The translations under genes and the position numbers were made by a program. A DNA stretch of 33,520 nucleotides from Rhodospirillaceae bacterium (GTDB taxonomy: Bacteria > Pseudomonadota > Alphaproteobacteria > UBA6615), in NCBI GenBank assembly GCA_002724635.1, contig PBPM01000017.1, forward strand, positions 1 through 33,520, written 5' to 3'. The notes beneath the pieces were generated by a model, which was given only the letters and a program-made list of their open reading frames with translations, was not told the origin of the DNA and made no database searches. Shown piece after piece: positions 16,171 to 23,381 of the stretch. Each line of letters begins with the position of its first letter. The stretch's first letter is position 1.

Positions 16171-17073
16171 CTAAGAAGCTGGGTTGAGGCCACGGAAATC
16201 ATAGCCCGTATCGGTGGCAAAGGCCTCGATTAGGCGCTTGGTGATCGGTCCAGGAATTCCATGTTTCGAAATAAATCCATCAACTGAAGCGACCGGCGTT
16301 GCGCAGATTGCGCTGGAGGTAATGAAGAACTCTTCTGCCTGAGCCACGTCATACATAGTGAAGTGGCGTTCCTCAATTGGAATGGTCAGGATCTCGCACA
16401 GTTCGAACAAAACCTTGCGGGTGACGCCCTCAAGGATGTTTCGTTCGGGTGCTGTCCAGACCACGCCGTCACGCACCAGAAAAAAGTTCGCCACTGATGT
16501 CTCGGCGATATTTCCGTTCAGATCGAGCATCAGCGGCAGCGCATCGCGCGTCGCAGCATCCAACTCGGCTAAAATCTGATTCATCTTACTTGTGACCTTG
16601 GCACGCGTCTCGACGCATTCTGGTGGGTTTCGACGCACCGACGACACCGTCATCCGCACACCTTCCGAATAGTTTCGCGCAATCCCCGTCGTATCGACCG
16701 GCCGGAAGAAGATCATTACGGTCGCCGGTCCCGCCGCATGGATGCGCATAGACGGGGTGTCCTCGCCGCGGGTAACCCAATGGCCGATTCTGTACATCGC
16801 GTCTTCGCTGAGCCGATCCTTGTTCGCCGCGAGTAGCGCCTCCGTCGCCACAATCATCTGAGCCGGTGAAAGCCCCGGATCGATCCGCACATAATTCAGC
16901 GAGCGATAAAGCCGATCAATGTGATCTTCGAGACGATACATCTGGTGCCCGAAGCAAGGGGTGACCTCGTAGATCCCGTCGCCCCACAAGAACCCCCTAT
17001 CAAAGGGAGAAATCCTTGCTTCTGCGGCCTCGATAATATCACCGTTGAGAGAAATCAGGGGTTCGCCGATCAT
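16171..17073 (-). CDS. Class IV aminotransferase (branched-chain/D-amino-acid aminotransferase-like)
   Basis: A 300-residue fold-type IV PLP enzyme that transfers amino groups between an amino acid and a 2-oxo acid, or acts as a lyase (PabC-like). Family segments: NGDIIEAAEARISPFDRGFLWGDGIYE near 10-36 (given as adjoining short motifs), the PLP-bearing Lys K159 in ETRAKVTSKMNQILAELDA, the glycine-poor AETSVANFFLV in the usual EGxxxNIF position, and ILEGVTRKVL for phosphate binding. The frame opens at a TTG eight codons earlier, but the ATG at 17073 has GAGG six bases upstream. It is divergent from the EamA exporter across about 80 bases, which suggests a linked role such as amino-acid overflow. 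Substrate stereochemistry cannot be told. Confidence 0.92.
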   Translation of the reverse strand: MIGEPLISLNGDIIEAAEARISPFDRGFLWGDGIYEVTPCFGHQMYRLEDHIDRLYRSLNYVRIDPGLSPAQMIVATEALLAANKDRLSEDAMYRIGHWVTRGEDTPSMRIHAAGPATVMIFFRPVDTTGIARNYSEGVRMTVSSVRRNPPECVETRAKVTSKMNQILAELDAATRDALPLMLDLNGNIAETSVANFFLVRDGVVWTAPERNILEGVTRKVLFELCEILTIPIEERHFTMYDVAQAEEFFITSSAICATPVASVDGFISKHGIPGPITKRLIEAFATDTGYDFRGLNPAS

Positions 17074-17155
17074 TGCAGCCTCGTTTTTCAAGTCCAATTG
17101 TTCGCAGATGATATGTAAGTAATATCAGTTCTGCGACTCCAAGGGCCGCACCATT

Positions 17156-18124
17156 GTGGCGGTTGAAACATCGAAAAAGGGGATGCACTTGCGCCGCGAG
17201 GTCCTGGGAATATTTATCGTGCTCGGCGTCGGCGTTTGCTTTGCTTTATCCAATACGCTGGCAGGCCTCGCCTATACCGGCGGCGCCAATCCGTTGTCAG
17301 TCGCGACAATTCGCTACTTCCTACCCGCCATCATTCTCGTCACCATTCTCGCCGCGACCGGCAAAAACCTTCTCCTACCCCGGCGAGAGGGATGTATCGC
17401 CTGTGGTCTAGGGGCCGTCACGGCGATCTATTCTTGGTCGGTGCTGGCCGCGATCGAGATCCTTCCCGTCCCGCTTGCGATCCTGATCTTCTATCTTTTC
17501 CCGTTGATCACCACCTTTATGGTGGTCATCCTCGGCTGGGAAAAACTCAGGCTGATGACTGCCCTGTGCGCTGTCGTCGCTTTCGGTGGTCTCACCCTCG
17601 CCCTGGGCATTCACGGGGGCGCGCTGAGTCCGCTGGGAATTGCATTGGCTACGGTAGGAGCATTGGGTCTAGCCACGGTCTCCCTTGTCAGCAGCCGCGT
17701 GATTCGTGCCGGTGACCCGCGACAGGTCACCCTCTACATCGCCGCAACGGCCGCCGTGATATTCCTCGCCGTAATCCTGATAAGGGGACAATTTCTGTTG
17801 CCCAACACGAACCCGGCATGGTGGGGTTTTATCACCAACAATATTTTCTTCGCCGCGGCGCTGATCGGTTACTTTGTTGGCATTCAGATGATCGGGCCGG
17901 TTCGGACAACGCTGTTCTCATATATAGAACCCGTGGCGACTATCGCCGCGGCCTTGGTGTTGCTCGACCAGAGCCTAGCGCCGCTTCAAATCGTCGGTGT
18001 TCTGGTCGTCGTCAGTGCACTAATCGCCGCCGGCCGCGTGAGCACTAGGCGCGCGCCACAGGCTCCCCAGCAAACGGAGTCCGGTACATCAGCCGAGATG
18101 CACTGTCGACGAAATTTCGACTAG
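17156..18124 (+). CDS. EamA/DMT family transporter
   Basis: A 322-residue inner-membrane protein with about ten hydrophobic segments in two EamA halves (residues roughly 15-145 and 165-295), as in drug/metabolite exporters of the RhaT/YdcZ type. Exporters of this family move amino acids, amines or other small metabolites using the proton gradient. Typical features are an early FALSNTLAGLAY, VPLAILIFYLFPLITT near 100-115 and SYIEPVATIAAALVLLDQ near 265-285. The GTG at 17156 is used; an ATG at 17183 would trim nine residues and has no better ribosome site. Its 3' end overlaps the converging RidA gene by 36 bases. Divergent from the aminotransferase gene. The substrate is unknown. Confidence 0.92.
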   Translation: MAVETSKKGMHLRREVLGIFIVLGVGVCFALSNTLAGLAYTGGANPLSVATIRYFLPAIILVTILAATGKNLLLPRREGCIACGLGAVTAIYSWSVLAAIEILPVPLAILIFYLFPLITTFMVVILGWEKLRLMTALCAVVAFGGLTLALGIHGGALSPLGIALATVGALGLATVSLVSSRVIRAGDPRQVTLYIAATAAVIFLAVILIRGQFLLPNTNPAWWGFITNNIFFAAALIGYFVGIQMIGPVRTTLFSYIEPVATIAAALVLLDQSLAPLQIVGVLVVVSALIAAGRVSTRRAPQAPQQTESGTSAEMHCRRNFD

Positions 18125-18472
18125 AAACTCGGGCTTCACTAGTTCGGCCTTGATGCAATAGCGCGCCGGCGGGTTGTTGCCAAAATATTCTTGGTAGACC
18201 TCGTTCATACCGGCATAGTCGGCTAGATTCGCCAGAAATATCTGGTTGAACGCCACATCGGCAAGGGTGCCACCGCCGGCCTCAACCACGCTCTTCACCG
18301 CCTCAATCACTTGCCGGGTCTGAGAGTATATATCGCCAACCCCGACGGTGTTACCTTCCGCGTCCATAGAGAGGATGCCCGACACATAGATGGTGTTTCC
18401 AGTGCGGACACCAGGCGAATAGGGTGCCAACGGCGGGGCAGAACCCGGCGGGATAATCGCTTCATGGGCCAT
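18089..18472 (-). CDS. RidA family protein (YjgF/YER057c/UK114)
   Basis: A 127-residue RidA-fold protein. Founding members are homotrimers that hydrolyse reactive imine/enamine intermediates such as 2-aminoacrylate; RutC of pyrimidine breakdown belongs here too. Signatures: SGILSMDAEGN near 30-40, QTRQVIEAVKSVVEAGG near 50-66, and the conserved Arg in NNPPARYCIKAEL near 100. A perfect AAGGAGG sits just before the ATG. It is the last gene of a four-gene minus-strand run with two alpha/beta hydrolases and a cupin. The neighbour upstream has the YDQRGTG segment seen in RutD, so a RutC/RutD-like pairing is conceivable, but RutA, RutB and RutF are absent. The 3' end overlaps the EamA gene tail-to-tail. 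Confidence 0.95.
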   Translation of the reverse strand: MAHEAIIPPGSAPPLAPYSPGVRTGNTIYVSGILSMDAEGNTVGVGDIYSQTRQVIEAVKSVVEAGGGTLADVAFNQIFLANLADYAGMNEVYQEYFGNNPPARYCIKAELVKPEFLVEISSTVHLG

Positions 18473-18498
18473 GACGACCTCCTTCTGTGACGTGGAAA

Positions 18499-19284
18499 TT
18501 AGATTGCAAAAAAGTCCTCAACAATCTCGTTGAAGATATCAGGCACTGTGCGCGAACAGGCATGTCCGCCATAGTCAAGCAGACGATAATCGGCTCCCGG
18601 TATCGCGTCGGCTAGCGCTGCCGAAAAATAGGCTGGCGTCTGATGGTCGTCGCACGCGCACACCACAAGCGTCGGCACGGAGATACCTGCCAATTGTGCG
18701 CGCCGGTCGAATGCCTGCACAGCCTCGATCCGACTAGTCATGACGGGCACCGGTGCCAGCATCGCCACCTGTGAGGCCTGTTGCTTTTCGAGAAGTTCCG
18801 AATTCACCGAGATCCAGTCCGGCGGATATAGCATCAGGCTAGTCATATCACCGTAAAGTTCCGGCCCCTGGTTCTCGAGTATAGAGCGGCGCACACGCCA
18901 AACCTTCGACCGGTATGCATCACCATGTGTGGTGCTCGCATAGATCACCAACTTACGAAGTCGTTCTGGATTCTCGATGGCGATGATCTGCGCGATATTC
19001 CCGCCAGTCGAATGACCGAGATAGTCGACACTGTCGATTCCAAGCTCATCCAACAACGCCAACAGATCGTCGCGTAACTGTTCGATGCTCGCCACGGGCT
19101 CATGACTGCTGCGGCCGGTACCGCGCTGATCGTAGGAAATCACGGTCCGCGACTTCGAGAAGTACGCCACCTGTTCCGCCCAGTAATTCGCGGTCCCGCC
19201 CATGCCCGCAACTAGCAAAAGTGGCGGGCCATCGCCTTGGATATCGTAATACTGAGTTATGCCATTGGCTTCGATTTCGGCCAT
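18499..19284 (-). CDS. Alpha/beta hydrolase (RutD-like)
   Basis: A 261-residue alpha/beta-fold hydrolase. The oxyanion region is LLLVAGMGGT (22-31), followed by YDQRGTGRSS (51-60). The nucleophile is S92 in LGHSTGGN, the acid lies in CACDDHQTP near 210, and the His in YGGHACSR near 240. The opening plus YDQRGTG resembles RutD, the hydrolase proposed for carbamate release in uracil breakdown, but many esterases and C-C hydrolases share it. The ATG at 19284 is preceded by GGGGT; the frame could start one codon earlier at a TTG. It lies 26 bases before the RidA gene and 39 after the cupin gene, so all are probably co-transcribed. Confidence 0.93.
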   Translation of the reverse strand: MAEIEANGITQYYDIQGDGPPLLLVAGMGGTANYWAEQVAYFSKSRTVISYDQRGTGRSSHEPVASIEQLRDDLLALLDELGIDSVDYLGHSTGGNIAQIIAIENPERLRKLVIYASTTHGDAYRSKVWRVRRSILENQGPELYGDMTSLMLYPPDWISVNSELLEKQQASQVAMLAPVPVMTSRIEAVQAFDRRAQLAGISVPTLVVCACDDHQTPAYFSAALADAIPGADYRLLDYGGHACSRTVPDIFNEIVEDFFAI

Positions 19285-19323
19285 CAAGTTACCCCGGCGT
19301 TCATCGGACTGCTCACAGCGCCG

Positions 19324-19896
19324 CTAGGACTTCGGCGGATCGAACGGCATGATCTCGTCGAACGCATCGGCGACCTTTTCGCCATACTTAGCCGACACCC
19401 GTTCCTTGACCGAATGCGGCATCGTGACGTCGTCACGCTCTATGGGTCCCGTGAGGATGGTGAGCTGGACCGCGTCCCCGTCGCCCACATTATTAAACTC
19501 GCGATAGACGCCCGGCGGACATGAAAAAACGTCCCACTGGTTTAGTACACGCTTATGCTCGATCGGATCTCCAACCCGGTATTCAATCGAGCCCTGCAAC
19601 ACCATGAAAGTCTCGTAAGTCTCGTTGTGATCATGCAGGCAGGGCCCCTGGCCCGGCGGCATGATCGAGATGAACATGGTGGTCCCATTGGCACCAATAA
19701 TTGGCGCGCGGTTTCCGAACGGACTCTTCGTGTCCTCGAGGATCACCGCCATGATCTTTCGGGCGAAGAATACATCCCATGCATCTTGGGGGACCCAGGC
19801 CAAATCGTCGGTCGTCGACATCGGCTTGAGCTCGTCAAAGCGCCCGATACGGGCGTCGAGCTCCTCCGCCGTCGGCGTAAAGATTTCGGTTGGCAT
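19324..19896 (-). CDS. Cupin domain protein
   Basis: A 190-residue single-domain cupin. The metal motif is complete: H88 and H90 in PCLHDHNETYE, E95, then G102 six residues on, and the second motif lies near PPGVYREFNNVG (about 130-142), where the usual His reads Arg or Tyr. Such proteins are small-molecule dioxygenases, isomerases or sensors; no class can be assigned. AGGGAG precedes the ATG at the right distance. It sits between two alpha/beta hydrolase genes on the same strand with short gaps, implying a shared pathway, perhaps ring or side-chain cleavage followed by hydrolysis. Confidence 0.9.
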   Translation of the reverse strand: MPTEIFTPTAEELDARIGRFDELKPMSTTDDLAWVPQDAWDVFFARKIMAVILEDTKSPFGNRAPIIGANGTTMFISIMPPGQGPCLHDHNETYETFMVLQGSIEYRVGDPIEHKRVLNQWDVFSCPPGVYREFNNVGDGDAVQLTILTGPIERDDVTMPHSVKERVSAKYGEKVADAFDEIMPFDPPKS

Positions 19897-19955
19897 TATC
19901 TCGCTCCCTCATTTCTTGAATCAGGAGCTAGCGTAACCAACAACCTGCTGGCCCA

Positions 19956-20822
19956 CTAGACCGGAAAATACATATCCAACCAACCCTTTACCGCGTCGCG
20001 GGCGCGTGTACTGTCTACCGAGAACGGGAAGTGATCCACGTCCGAGGCTAGAATGAGATCGCAAGGTTGCTTCGCGTGCGCAAAAAGCTGCAGAGACTGG
20101 TCGGTCGGTGTCACGGAATCATCCGCCGCGTGGAACAGCAGAACCGGCCGTGGGGATATGTTCGCGATTACGTCGTTCGCGCGGAAGTCATACATGGACT
20201 GCGCGGTCTCTGCAGGAAACTCCATCAGCACATTCTTGCCCATGTGCCCGCGCAGATTCTCAGGGATCGGTACGATTTCCCAGCGCCCCACCATTAGCGA
20301 CTCTCCGGTCTTCTCGCGATGGGCCTTGCCCTCACTAAGGATATTCTGGAACCGGGCCCACTCCTCGTCGGACTTGTGCTGCAGGCGGAACTTGCTCTCG
20401 CCGTCACCCCAGCCACATGACGAGATCACCGCAGCGATCCGCTTGTCGACACCACCGGCATAGACTGCGACGGCAGCGCCAAAGCTGTGGCCTATGACGC
20501 CAACCCGATCGCCGTCGACATAAGACTGTTTCGCAAACCAGGTGACCGCGTTCTTCACATCCTCCACCTGGTCCTCGCACATGACCCAGCCGGTCTCACC
20601 CTCGCTGTCACCGCAGCTGCGGAAGTCGAAGCGCATTACGACATAGCCCCATTCGCACAGCATGTTGGCCAAGATCTCTGGGGTAGAGCCGTCCTTACCC
20701 GTTCCGAATCCGTGCAGCACGAGAAAGGCAGGGCGCGTGTCGCCAGGCGCAAGATCGGCAGGCGTGTGGACCACGCCCGCAAGCATCAGCCCATCAGAAT
20801 TGAAAGAAACATTCCGTTCCAT
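19956..20822 (-). CDS. Alpha/beta hydrolase (serine aminopeptidase/acyl-hydrolase-like)
   Basis: A 288-residue alpha/beta hydrolase. HGFGTGKDG (37-45) forms the oxyanion region and FDFRSCGDSEG (65-75) is the strand-turn typical of the 'hydrolase_4' or dipeptidyl-peptidase-like group. The nucleophile is S113 in GVIGHSFGAA, the acid is in AADDSVTP near 236, and the His is in DVDHFPF near 263. The length has room for only a small lid. AAGGGAA precedes the ATG. It is the first gene of the hydrolase-cupin-hydrolase-RidA run; a TetR-type palindrome lies about 100 bases upstream. The substrate is unknown; carboxylic ester or acyl hydrolysis is likely. Confidence 0.93.
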   Translation of the reverse strand: MERNVSFNSDGLMLAGVVHTPADLAPGDTRPAFLVLHGFGTGKDGSTPEILANMLCEWGYVVMRFDFRSCGDSEGETGWVMCEDQVEDVKNAVTWFAKQSYVDGDRVGVIGHSFGAAVAVYAGGVDKRIAAVISSCGWGDGESKFRLQHKSDEEWARFQNILSEGKAHREKTGESLMVGRWEIVPIPENLRGHMGKNVLMEFPAETAQSMYDFRANDVIANISPRPVLLFHAADDSVTPTDQSLQLFAHAKQPCDLILASDVDHFPFSVDSTRARDAVKGWLDMYFPV

Positions 20823-20920
20823 GTTCGGTTCCCTTTTCTTCTCAAGCCTACTCGGTCGCGCACGTCTTCTTCATTCCGCGAGGCCTAACGGTAGATTTTG
20901 CCCGTGCCCGTCTCGCACAA

Positions 20921-20939
20921 ATTTACCTGATCGGTAAAT
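20921..20939. promoter_or_regulatory. TetR-type operator palindrome
   Basis: Perfect 7-bp arms ATTTACC and GGTAAAT are separated by five bases (TGATC). The pattern is like operators of TetR-family repressors. It lies 98 bases upstream of the ATG of the hydrolase operon (20822) and directly before a TetR-like coding remnant on the other strand, the usual position for a divergent autoregulated operator. Confidence 0.5.
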
Positions 20940-20943
20940 ACGT

Positions 20944-21078
20944 GAGGATACTTTTGAGAGAGTAGCGTGATGTTCATATAACCGTGCAGATTGAATGTCA
21001 TCGAAAGATCGCCCACGCTGCCGGACTTCATGACAAACCTATGTGGTCTTCACAAAGCATGTTGAAGATCCCAACGCG
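20944..21078 (+). pseudogene. Decayed TetR-family regulator, DNA-binding region only
   Basis: Reading across frames gives TFERVA-stop-CSYNRAD-stop-M (frame from 20944), then KIAHAAGLHDKP (frame shifted by one, about 21005-21040), then back to the first frame with TYVVFTKHVEDPNAF (21037-21078). In order these match the helix-turn-helix of TetR proteins, typically like TFERVAxxGYNRAxMxxIAxAAGLxKPTLYVYFxSKE. Two stops and two frameshifts mean it cannot make a repressor. The ligand-binding half beyond 21080 is not recognisable. The operator directly upstream supports the idea. Identified by eye from motif spacing, so uncertain. Confidence 0.35.
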
Positions 21079-21409
21079 TTTCACCTCGGCGAATGTCAAC
21101 CGACATCGGCCGTGATGCCGAACACCCGCCCTTACCAAGGCAACGGCCGGGTCGCAGCCTCGAAATTGGTGATGGAGTCGGTCGACAGTTTCGGTCCTCA
21201 CGGATACCGAAAATCGCGCTTGAGCGACAAGCGGACCTGCGAAAGGCCTTCCTCGTCGGCACCGAAGCAGATGTGATAAAAACGTTTACGACACTACTCT
21301 ACTAGGCAAAGGTGATCTTGTTCGCGCCCACGCCAGCGCGCCACGCTGTCGTGCGCCGTGGTCTGGAAGCTCGCGTTAGCGTAAAACGACAGTCCGGTCT
21401 TAATTTTAG

Positions 21410-21440
21410 AAACCTCGGCGCCAACTTGTTGGAGGTTTTT
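21410..21440 (+). terminator. Terminator-like hairpin with T5 tail
   Basis: Outer arms AAACCTC (21410-21416) and GAGGTTT (21432-21438) enclose an inner CCAAC-TT-GTTGG stem, with a GGCG bulge on the left side, and end in TTTTT (21436-21440). It could have terminated the decayed regulator transcript on the plus strand. Confidence 0.35.
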
Positions 21441-21510
21441 AAAACTCATGACAGGCTTCCATTTGCCATTCGGCTCAGTAAGGTAACATTGGCGTTAAGC
21501 GCTGGCCTTC

Positions 21511-21554
21511 GACCTAGAATTAGGTCAAGCACCGAAACCGAATTTTCGGTTCGG
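21511..21554. promoter_or_regulatory. Two adjacent dyads upstream of the MBL-fold gene
   Basis: GACCTA-GAAT-TAGGTC (21511-21526) has perfect 6-bp arms; ACCGAA-TT-TTCGGT (21537-21550) has perfect 6-bp arms and is flanked by CCGA and TCGG with a one-base offset, making a long hairpin at 21532-21554. They lie 75-120 bases before the ATG at 21630. They may be protein-binding sites or leader hairpins. Confidence 0.35.
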
Positions 21555-21629
21555 GACCACAAGTCCGCCCATCTCGTGTACACACGGGCCTGCACAACCT
21601 TTGCAAGGCCTCATCAATCACGGACCGTC

Positions 21630-22265
21630 ATGAAAGCCATCATTATCCCCGTCACCGCCTTCCATCAGAACTGTTCGCTCCTTTGGTGTACCGAAACGCA
21701 AAAGGCCGCGATCGTGGACCCCGGTGGCGAGATCGACCGCATTAACGCGGCGATCGCCGACCACGGGGTCGAGGTCGAGAAGATCATACTCACCCACGGC
21801 CACATCGATCACGCGGGCGCCGCCGCCGACCTGTCCGACCTGCTGGCTGTGCCCATCGAGGGCCCGCATATCGAGGACAAGTTCTGGCTCGAGCAGCTGG
21901 CCGAACAGGGCGCGCGCTTCGGTATCGATGCCGGCCGTCCTTTTACACCCTCGCGCTGGCTAGAGCAGGGTGACAGTGTCACCGTCGGCAACCTGACCTT
22001 TGAGGTGCGCTTTTGCCCGGGACACACACCGGGGCACATCATCTTCTTCGAACCGATCTCGCGCATTGCCTTCGTTGGCGACGTCCTGTTCCAGGGGTCG
22101 ATCGGCCGAACGGACCTCCCCGGCGGCGACCACAACACGCTACTCGCCTCGATCCGCAATCAGCTTTGGCCGCTGGGCGACGACGTCACCTTCGTGCCGG
22201 GCCACGGCCCGACCTCTACCCTCGGCCATGAGCGTACAACGAACCCCTTTCTTCGCGAGGGATAA
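21630..22265 (+). CDS. MBL-fold metallohydrolase (glyoxalase II/YcbL-like)
   Basis: A 211-residue metallo-beta-lactamase-fold hydrolase, close in length and layout to YcbL-type glyoxalase II proteins, which cleave thioesters such as S-lactoylglutathione. Zinc motif THGHIDHAG (H56, H58, D60, H61), then CPGHTPGH near 129-136, FVGDVLF near 149-155 and VPGHGPTS near 192-199 supply the other ligands. The ATG at 21630 is chosen because the fold begins immediately after it; the frame runs open to 21312, but the extension has no domain and lies over dyads. It converges on the unrecognised gene at 22272 with only six bases between stops, so no separate terminator exists there. Confidence 0.94.
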   Translation: MKAIIIPVTAFHQNCSLLWCTETQKAAIVDPGGEIDRINAAIADHGVEVEKIILTHGHIDHAGAAADLSDLLAVPIEGPHIEDKFWLEQLAEQGARFGIDAGRPFTPSRWLEQGDSVTVGNLTFEVRFCPGHTPGHIIFFEPISRIAFVGDVLFQGSIGRTDLPGGDHNTLLASIRNQLWPLGDDVTFVPGHGPTSTLGHERTTNPFLREG

Positions 22266-22271
22266 CCGCCG

Positions 22272-23204
22272 TTATCGGTTTTGCGTGATAGGCTCCGTAC
22301 GCGGCTTGAAAAAATCGGGCAGTTCAGTCTCCTTCAGCCCCTCATAGAGGCAATGTTTCTTGAGATGCGCCTCATGCTGCTCGTCGGGCGACGCGTCCAT
22401 GGCCGGCGTAGTGGGAATGCACCCCTCGCAATAGGCCTTGAGCGTGCGCAAGGGTGGCTCGCCCTTGATTGATTCATAAAGCTCGACCGCCGCGTCGATC
22501 TTGGCTTTCTCTGCTTCGGCGACCAGCACGACCGAGCCTTCGGAGCCCATCGCCCCGCCGCCGCCCACATGGGTAGTATCCTCGATCCCGAAAAGTATCT
22601 GCAGCGCCTGCACTTCCGTGATTACCGTGGCGTTTGTCACGGGCATCATCCCTACACGCTGGCCCGCATGATAGTAGAAGGTATCCTGACCCATGTGCCG
22701 AGCCGCGTCGGTCACAGATGGGATCAGCTTCTCTAGCCCGAGCGGAATGATCAGGTGCCCACCGCGGGCCATCATGATACCCATAGCGAAGCCGATCGTT
22801 CCGCAGCCAGGATGGGCGCAGAACACACCAGCGTTGAACTCGGGATCGACCGCGTTGGCGCCCTTGATAAAGACGCTGGTGCTGTCGAAGTTCCGCAGCA
22901 TCTCGTCCATGCGCGGCGCGGGCGGTGTGAGCTCACCCTTCACCAGATGGATGATCGGTGGCTTCTCCTCAGGCTGAGTCTGACACAGCACGTTGTTGAT
23001 CACTTGCCCCGACAGATAGAACTGCTTGTGCGGCACCTCGCCCATGACCTCCTCGGCCACGAACACGTTAGTTGAGCCATGCGCGATGATCATCTCACTA
23101 TTGGCATAGGCGTTCTGCACGGCGGGCAGCGCCGCAACAGCCTTGCCGATGATCCGACGGCCCTCCCAGGGGGTGAAAACAAACGAGGCGCGCACTTTGC
23201 TCAT
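22272..23204 (-). CDS. Unrecognised protein with Cys and Gly-rich motifs
   Basis: A 310-residue protein I cannot assign. The ATG at 23204 is preceded by AGGAA; the frame is open 11 codons further. It looks real: GC-rich codon use, balanced alpha/beta composition and blocks that look conserved. Visible features are SEMIIAHGSTNVFVAEEV (near 36-53), a central CAHPGCGTIGFAMGIMMARGG (about 138-158, listed as adjoining motifs), a histidine/aromatic YYHAGQRVGMMPVTNATVITE, a glycine cluster HVGGGGAMGSEGSVVLV near 227-243 that could bind a nucleotide or phosphate, and a late YCEGCIP near 267-273. The cysteines near 138, 143, 268 and 271 could bind metal. No signal peptide or membrane segment. Neighbours give little functional help. 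Confidence 0.8.
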   Translation of the reverse strand: MSKVRASFVFTPWEGRRIIGKAVAALPAVQNAYANSEMIIAHGSTNVFVAEEVMGEVPHKQFYLSGQVINNVLCQTQPEEKPPIIHLVKGELTPPAPRMDEMLRNFDSTSVFIKGANAVDPEFNAGVFCAHPGCGTIGFAMGIMMARGGHLIIPLGLEKLIPSVTDAARHMGQDTFYYHAGQRVGMMPVTNATVITEVQALQILFGIEDTTHVGGGGAMGSEGSVVLVAEAEKAKIDAAVELYESIKGEPPLRTLKAYCEGCIPTTPAMDASPDEQHEAHLKKHCLYEGLKETELPDFFKPRTEPITQNR

Positions 23205-23381
23205 TTTTCGAATTCCTATTACGGACAGAACGGCCACGACCGCCCCTAGTTAAGGAGCGGATAATACCATAAACCCGTAAGGCGGACCGCAGTGCATACT
23301 TCCTTCGCAATCCCCGAGCGCGTAACGTCAATGGTACGTGAACCCGGTGCGGCCCGGGAGCCATCACATGGAGAATTGTCG

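Larger units (their letters stand above)
20823..21629. other. 807-base gene-poor region with operator, regulator remnant and several dyads
   Basis: No intact gene is supported. From left to right it contains the promoter side of the hydrolase operon, a palindrome at 20921-20939, a broken TetR-like coding remnant from about 20944, unassigned sequence to 21400, a hairpin with a T5 tail at 21410-21440, and two close dyads at 21511-21526 and 21532-21554 upstream of the MBL-fold gene. The frame of the MBL gene is open back to 21312, but that extension looks non-coding. Confidence 0.6.

Noticed and set aside
21312..21629. N-terminal 106-residue extension of the MBL-fold protein
   Set aside because: The fold begins at the ATG at 21630; the extension covers dyads and has no domain or family match.
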